Assembly (NCBI GenBank): GCA_005878835.1
Contig: VBMV01000109.1
Coordinates: forward strand, 1-43,071
DNA from: Gammaproteobacteria bacterium
Lineage (GTDB): Bacteria > Pseudomonadota > Gammaproteobacteria > Steroidobacterales > Steroidobacteraceae
DNA length: 43,071 nucleotides
Direction of reading: 5' to 3'
In this document: piece after piece, positions 38,149 through 43,071 of the stretch
Position numbering within the stretch: the first letter of the stretch is position 1
Layout: every line of letters begins with the position of its first letter
Position numbers and translations under genes: made by a program
Notes under the pieces: model-generated
Told to the model about the DNA's origin: nothing
What the model saw: the letters and a program-made list of their open reading frames with translations, nothing else
Databases searched by the model: none

Positions 38149-39360
38149 TCAGGGCGTGGTGGCGGCGGCGTCCGCGGCGCTGGTGAGCGTGCTGCGGCGC
38201 TCCTGCTTGAAACGCGTGCCGTCGGGGGGATTGAGCGTGAAGTAACTGCGCACGCCGCCGGCGATGGCGTCCGCGAGGCGCGCCTGCTCGCGGGCGTTGC
38301 GCAGGCGGCGCTCCTCGGCGGGATTGGAAATATAGGCGGTCTCGATGAGCATCGAGGGAATGGCGCGAGACTTCAGCACCACGAAGCCGGCGCGCTGCAC
38401 CTGCGCCTTGCGTATTTCACCCACGCCTTCGAGCGCGCTCACCACCCGCTCCGCGGCGCTGGCACTGACGCCGATGATCTGGTTCTGCGCCTCCTCGATG
38501 AGCACCGGTTCGAGCGCGCCCTGGTCGTCGGCGCGCACGCCTCCGACGAGGTCGGCCGTGTTCTCGCGTTCCGCCAGCCAGCGGGCCGCCTCGCTGGAAG
38601 CGCCGTGCACCGACAGCACGTACACCGAGGCGCCGGTAATGCTGCGGTCGGCCATCGAATCGGCATGCACGGAGATGAACATGTCCGCGTGCGCGGCGCG
38701 CGCCCGCGCGATACGGTCGCGTAGCACGAGAAATTCGTCCCGGTCACGCGTCAGGACCGCGCGCATACCCGGTTCGGCGTTGATGCGCCCGGCGAGCGCC
38801 CGCGCGATGGCGAGCGTCACGTCCTTCTCGCGCGTGCCGCCGTGCCCGATGGCGCCCGGGTCCACCCCGCCGTGTCCCGCGTCCACCGCGATGATGACGT
38901 CGCGGTCGCCCTCCCCGGGCGCGTGCGCCGCCCGCACCGTCTTCGGGGGGGCTGGCGCCGGCTCCTGCGCCGGCTCGCCAAGGCTCAGTACCAGCTGCCC
39001 GCCCTCTTCGCCCGGGGCCCATACGCTGTGCGCGGCGAGCGCGGATCGCAGCTGCACCACGACCCGCAGCGTCCCGTCGGGCTGGCTGCCGACGCGCACG
39101 TCCGTGACCACCCCGGAGGCTGCCGGCACGCGCACCTCGCTCGCCAGGCGCGTTTGCGGCAGATCAATGACCACCCGATCGGGGTGCTCGAGGGTAAAGA
39201 GCTTGTGCGTCGCGCCCTCGCTCATATCGAGCGTGACCTGCGCCGAAGAGGCGCTCGTGGACAGATGAATGCCGCGCAATTCCGCGGCATCACTGAGTGA
39301 AAGGGCGCCCAGGCCGAGCAGAACGGCAGCGAATCCTTCGCAAAAGGCCTTATCTATCAT
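38149..39360 (-). CDS. N-acetylmuramoyl-L-alanine amidase (AmiB/AmiC type)
   Basis: This periplasmic enzyme cuts the amide between MurNAc and the stem peptide of peptidoglycan, mainly during daughter-cell separation. The 403-residue precursor has a signal peptide (to about residue 26, cleavage near DAAEL), an AMIN septal-targeting domain (about 28-127), a Pro/Ala-rich linker, and an Amidase_3 zinc domain (about 154-375). Zinc and catalytic residues are His163 (DAGHGG), Glu178, His232 (SVHAD) and Glu340 (LIETAY). No LysM domain follows the catalytic domain; the last 25 residues are a polar tail. It lies between tsaE and mutL, where E. coli has amiB. Confidence 0.95.
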   Translation of the reverse strand: MIDKAFCEGFAAVLLGLGALSLSDAAELRGIHLSTSASSAQVTLDMSEGATHKLFTLEHPDRVVIDLPQTRLASEVRVPAASGVVTDVRVGSQPDGTLRVVVQLRSALAAHSVWAPGEEGGQLVLSLGEPAQEPAPAPPKTVRAAHAPGEGDRDVIIAVDAGHGGVDPGAIGHGGTREKDVTLAIARALAGRINAEPGMRAVLTRDRDEFLVLRDRIARARAAHADMFISVHADSMADRSITGASVYVLSVHGASSEAARWLAERENTADLVGGVRADDQGALEPVLIEEAQNQIIGVSASAAERVVSALEGVGEIRKAQVQRAGFVVLKSRAIPSMLIETAYISNPAEERRLRNAREQARLADAIAGGVRSYFTLNPPDGTRFKQERRSTLTSAADAAATTP

Positions 39361-39432
39361 TGGGTTCGCGGCGCAAGCTGCCAGTTAATCTACGGCCTTG
39401 GCGTGTCCTTTACAACTCCCGCGTGCCTCTCT

Positions 39433-39915
39433 TCAGCCACCGCCGGGGGTTGAGCGCTCAAGCCGGCCCAGCCAGGACTCCCCTAGCGTCGAGCGCGCAC
39501 CCACCTCGATGTCATGGCCCGCCTCACCGGCCGCAAACGCCACGGTGAGATCCGCCGGCGGCAGACGCGTGCCGCCGCGCTCGGGCCATTCGATGAGCCA
39601 GACGTGACCGGTGCGCGCCCACTCGCGCAGGCCGAGGGATTCGAGCTCGGCGGCGTCGCGCACGCGGTAAAGATCGACGTGCACGACGGTGAGCGCGCCC
39701 GCCGGGTACAGCTCGAGCAGCGTGTAGGTGGGGCTCGGCACCGCCTCGGCGACACCCAGTGCGCGCAGGAAGCCGCGCGCGAAGGTCGTCTTGCCCGCGC
39801 CGAGCTCACCGGTCAGATACAGCACGGCGAGCGCCGTATCCTTGGGGGGGCGCGATGTGGCGAGCCGCCCGCCGAAGTCCTCCGTGTCCTGGGCGGTGCG
39901 GGCGTGGGTACGCAT
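39433..39915 (-). CDS. tsaE: tRNA threonylcarbamoyladenosine biosynthesis ATPase TsaE
   Basis: TsaE is the ATPase that supports TsaB-TsaD in making t6A at position 37 of ANN-decoding tRNAs. The 160-residue protein has a Walker A GELGAGKTT (36-44), PSPTYTLLELY (about 60-70), HVDLYRVRD (about 78-86) and the C-terminal LIEWPERGG motif. The ATG at 39913-39915 is 9 bases after the nnr stop, so the two are coupled. The window shows the common gammaproteobacterial order nnr-tsaE-amidase. Confidence 0.95.
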   Translation of the reverse strand: MRTHARTAQDTEDFGGRLATSRPPKDTALAVLYLTGELGAGKTTFARGFLRALGVAEAVPSPTYTLLELYPAGALTVVHVDLYRVRDAAELESLGLREWARTGHVWLIEWPERGGTRLPPADLTVAFAAGEAGHDIEVGARSTLGESWLGRLERSTPGGG

Positions 39916-39924
39916 CGGCCACCT

Positions 39925-41403
39925 TCACAGATTGACGCAGTTGTGCAGCTCGCGCGCCAGATCGCTCGCCAGCAATCCGCGCTCGCCGCTGCGGGCCGCG
40001 GCGTCGCCCGCCATGGCGTGCACCAGCACCCCGACACGCGCCGCGATCCAGTGCTCGTGACACTGGGCGAGAATGCCGGCGATCGCCCCCGTGAGCACAT
40101 CGCCGGTGCCCGCGGTAGCCATGCCGGGATTGCCCTGCTCACACACGCCCGGCGTGCGGCCGAGGGCTCCGACCAGGGTGCCGGCGCCTTTGAGCACGAT
40201 GGTGCCGTGGAAGCGCTCGATGAGCCGATCGAGCGCCGCCAGGCGGTCGCGCTGAATGTCCTGCGCACTCAGGCCGAGCAGCCGCCCCGCCTCCCCCGGG
40301 TGCGGCGTGAGGATCCAGTCCTCGCGCGCCGGCGCGCCGCTCTCGGCGAGCAGATTGAGCGCATCGGCGTCGATCACCAGCGGCTTGCCGCTGGCGAGCA
40401 CGGTGTCCAACGCGGCGCGCGCCCACGGTGAGCGCCCGAGCCCCGGTCCCACCGCGATGACGTCCGCGCGGGTGAGCACCTCGGCGAGCACCGCCTCATC
40501 GCTCAAGGCCACACAGATCAGCTCGGGCCGTCCGGCCGCGATCGGCGCGACGTTCTCGGGCGCCACCGCTACGGTCGTCAACCCCGCTCCCACCCGCAGA
40601 CACGCCTCGCCCGCCAGACGGGCCGCTCCCGGCATGCCGCTGCCGCTGCCGACAATCAGCACCCGCCCGAAGTTGCCCTTGTTCGCCGAGCGCGTTCTGC
40701 GGGGCAGCGCCGCGTGGATCTCCGCCTCGACGATGCGCGTCAGGCGTGGCACGAGCTGCGCCGCGGGTGCGGGCGAGATCTCCAGATCGTCGAAAAACAC
40801 CGTGCCGGCGAACTCCGGACCCTCGCCCACCAGGAGCCCCGTCTTCAGACCCACGAACGTCACGGTCGCGTCCGCCCGCACCGCCTCCCCCAGCGGCACG
40901 CCGGCATCGCCGTCGAGCCCCGAGGGCACATCGAGCGCAAACACCGGCCGGCCGCTTAAGTTGATGGCGCGGATCACCTCGGCGAGCTGCGCCTGCACGA
41001 CCCCCTTGAGCCCCGTGCCCAGCAGGGCATCCACGATGACTTCGCCTGTGGCGAGCTGCCCGGGGGCAAAGGCGTGCACGGCACCGCCGCTCGCCCTGAA
41101 GTCCTCGTACGCCAGGCGCGCATCGCCCCGCAGCTGCTGCGCGGGGCTGGCGCTGAGCACCGTCACCGTGAGCCCCGCGGCGTGCGCAAAGCGCGCCAGC
41201 ACGTAACCGTCACCGGCGTTGTTGCCGCGGCCGCAGACGATGACGATCCGGTGCGCCATCGGCCAGCGCGTGCGCAGATAGCGCAACGCCGCCTCCCCGG
41301 CGCGTTTCATGAGCGTGTAGCCGGCGATCCCGAGCTCATTGATCGCGTGGGCATCGAGGGCACGCACCTGCGCGGTGGAATACAAAGCGTTCGGCAACGC
41401 CAC
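39925..41403 (-). CDS. nnr: Bifunctional NAD(P)H-hydrate epimerase / ADP-dependent NAD(P)H-hydrate dehydratase
   Basis: This enzyme repairs hydrated NADH and NADPH: an N-terminal YjeF-type epimerase interconverts R and S forms and a C-terminal kinase-fold dehydratase restores the cofactor with ADP. The 492-residue protein has the epimerase motif GRGNNAGDGY (58-67) and LDVPSGLDGDAG (about 149-160). The dehydratase part has GSGSGMPGAARLAG (about 252-265), PHPGEAGRL and the closing catalytic segment GTGDVLTGAIAG (about 430-441). The start is a GTG at 41401-41403, next to a TATAAT box on the same strand that would place the transcript start almost at the codon. Confidence 0.95.
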   Translation of the reverse strand: MALPNALYSTAQVRALDAHAINELGIAGYTLMKRAGEAALRYLRTRWPMAHRIVIVCGRGNNAGDGYVLARFAHAAGLTVTVLSASPAQQLRGDARLAYEDFRASGGAVHAFAPGQLATGEVIVDALLGTGLKGVVQAQLAEVIRAINLSGRPVFALDVPSGLDGDAGVPLGEAVRADATVTFVGLKTGLLVGEGPEFAGTVFFDDLEISPAPAAQLVPRLTRIVEAEIHAALPRRTRSANKGNFGRVLIVGSGSGMPGAARLAGEACLRVGAGLTTVAVAPENVAPIAAGRPELICVALSDEAVLAEVLTRADVIAVGPGLGRSPWARAALDTVLASGKPLVIDADALNLLAESGAPAREDWILTPHPGEAGRLLGLSAQDIQRDRLAALDRLIERFHGTIVLKGAGTLVGALGRTPGVCEQGNPGMATAGTGDVLTGAIAGILAQCHEHWIAARVGVLVHAMAGDAAARSGERGLLASDLARELHNCVNL

Positions 41404-41409
41404 CAGGTC

Positions 41410-41417
41410 ATTATACT
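41410..41417. promoter_or_regulatory. Overlapping -10 boxes of the nnr/queG divergent promoter
   Basis: The AT-rich core ATTATACT reads TATACT (41412-41417) on the plus strand and a perfect TATAAT (complement of 41410-41415) on the minus strand. The gap between the two start codons is only 32 bases. The minus-strand box would start the nnr message at about 41403, i.e. leaderless. No good -35 box is seen on either strand. Confidence 0.45.
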
Positions 41418-41435
41418 GACCCCGGTGGTAGCGCC

Positions 41436-42506
<1,071 letters not shown>

Positions 42507-42542
42507 AGACGCCGCTCTCGCGAAGCGCCCCGCGCTGCGCGC

Positions 42543-43071
42543 TCAGGAACGGCTCACCTGCACGTTGTCGATGAGCCGTGCCTTCCCTAAGCGCGCCGCG
42601 GTGAGCACGACCAGCTCCCGTGTGCCGGGCGCAGGCATGCCGAGGTCCGCGGCCTGGCGCACGGCGAAGTAGTCGGGGCGAAAACCGGCACTCTCCAGCG
42701 CCTGAAGGCCCGAGCGCTCGATGCTCGCGAAGTCCGCCTCCCCGGAGCGCACGCGCTTCGCGGCCGCCTGGAGCGTGGCGTAGACCTGTGGCGCCCGAAC
42801 GCGCTCCTCGGCCGTCAGGTACTGGTTGCGCGAGCTCATGGCGAGGCCGTCGGCGTCGCGCACCGTGGTCGCGGCGAGGATCTCGACCGGCATGCACAGC
42901 TCCGCCACCATGCGGCGGATGACGGTCAGCTGCTGAAAATCCTTCTCGCCGAACACCGCGACGTCCGGCTCGACGATGTGGAAGAGCTTCGCGACCACGG
43001 TGCTGACCCCTTCGAAATGGCCCGGACGGAACTCGCCCTCCAGGATGCGCGACAGGGCGGGCACCTCGACG
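42543..43071 (-). CDS. panC: Pantothenate synthetase, partial (5' end beyond the window)
   Basis: PanC joins pantoate and beta-alanine with ATP to form pantothenate, the precursor of CoA. The window contains the C-terminal 175 residues, from VEVPALSRILEGEFRPGHF onward. Family signatures visible are PGHFEGVSTVVAKLF, the GEKDFQQL motif, and RDADGLAMSSRNQYL of the C-terminal lid. The end is VQVSRS. It reads out of the right edge, so the N-terminal HIGH-like motif is not seen. Gene order with upstream pan genes cannot be judged. Confidence 0.95.
   Translation of the reverse strand, partial: VEVPALSRILEGEFRPGHFEGVSTVVAKLFHIVEPDVAVFGEKDFQQLTVIRRMVAELCMPVEILAATTVRDADGLAMSSRNQYLTAEERVRAPQVYATLQAAAKRVRSGEADFASIERSGLQALESAGFRPDYFAVRQAADLGMPAPGTRELVVLTAARLGKARLIDNVQVSRS

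Overview
The window is GC-rich chromosomal DNA from a proteobacterium, most likely a gammaproteobacterium. The best evidence is the right half. On the minus strand it carries nnr-tsaE-amidase-mutL-miaA-hfq-hflX-hflK-hflC-DUF2065-purA, with queG divergent from nnr. This is the order known from E. coli and its relatives. High GC, frequent GTG starts and a MutL with an intact nuclease motif suggest a high-GC lineage that lacks MutH (Nevskiales/Steroidobacter-like is a guess, not shown). I found no rRNA, tRNA, CRISPR array, insertion sequence or phage genes.

Layout. 1-3874 (minus): moaB-moeA-cydP-cydA-cydB, i.e. molybdenum cofactor insertion followed by a cytochrome bd oxidase; cydB runs off the left edge. 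4020-5419: a 90-residue unknown protein divergent from a CbbR-like LysR regulator. 5416-15060: the accessory centre of the window. A GntR/FCD regulator is divergent from an OxlT-type antiporter, a ThDP-dependent decarboxylase/lyase, a formyl-CoA transferase homologue (Frc), a fused NDP-forming acyl-CoA synthetase, and a porin closed by a strong terminator. A GATATATC motif occurs twice in the control region, once inside a sigma70-like promoter.

15138-17029: a cysteine-cluster protein, a MerR regulator and an exported class I methyltransferase. The methyltransferase has a textbook MerR-type promoter with a 19-bp spacer. 17033-19624: an APC permease divergent from a threonine-synthase-like enzyme. 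19630-26116: an acyl-CoA ligase, enoyl-CoA hydratase and CocE-type hydrolase operon, divergent from an SSS symporter and a 68-residue two-helix membrane protein. 26158-30009: a double-CDGSH Fe-S protein, an M48 protease and a GT39-like membrane glycosyltransferase. 30024-43071: the conserved housekeeping block, queG, and the 5'-truncated panC.

The most interesting unit is 6280-15060. Transporter and Frc point to oxalate: uptake by oxalate/formate exchange, CoA transfer to oxalyl-CoA, ThDP-dependent decarboxylation to formyl-CoA. However, the ThDP enzyme is not a canonical Oxc (it looks closer to ILVBL/HACL2-type proteins), the Frc has active-site substitutions, and an ATP-grasp acyl-CoA synthetase is added. 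It is either a variant oxalate pathway that can conserve energy, or a pathway for another 2-oxo/2-hydroxy acid that passes through formyl-CoA.
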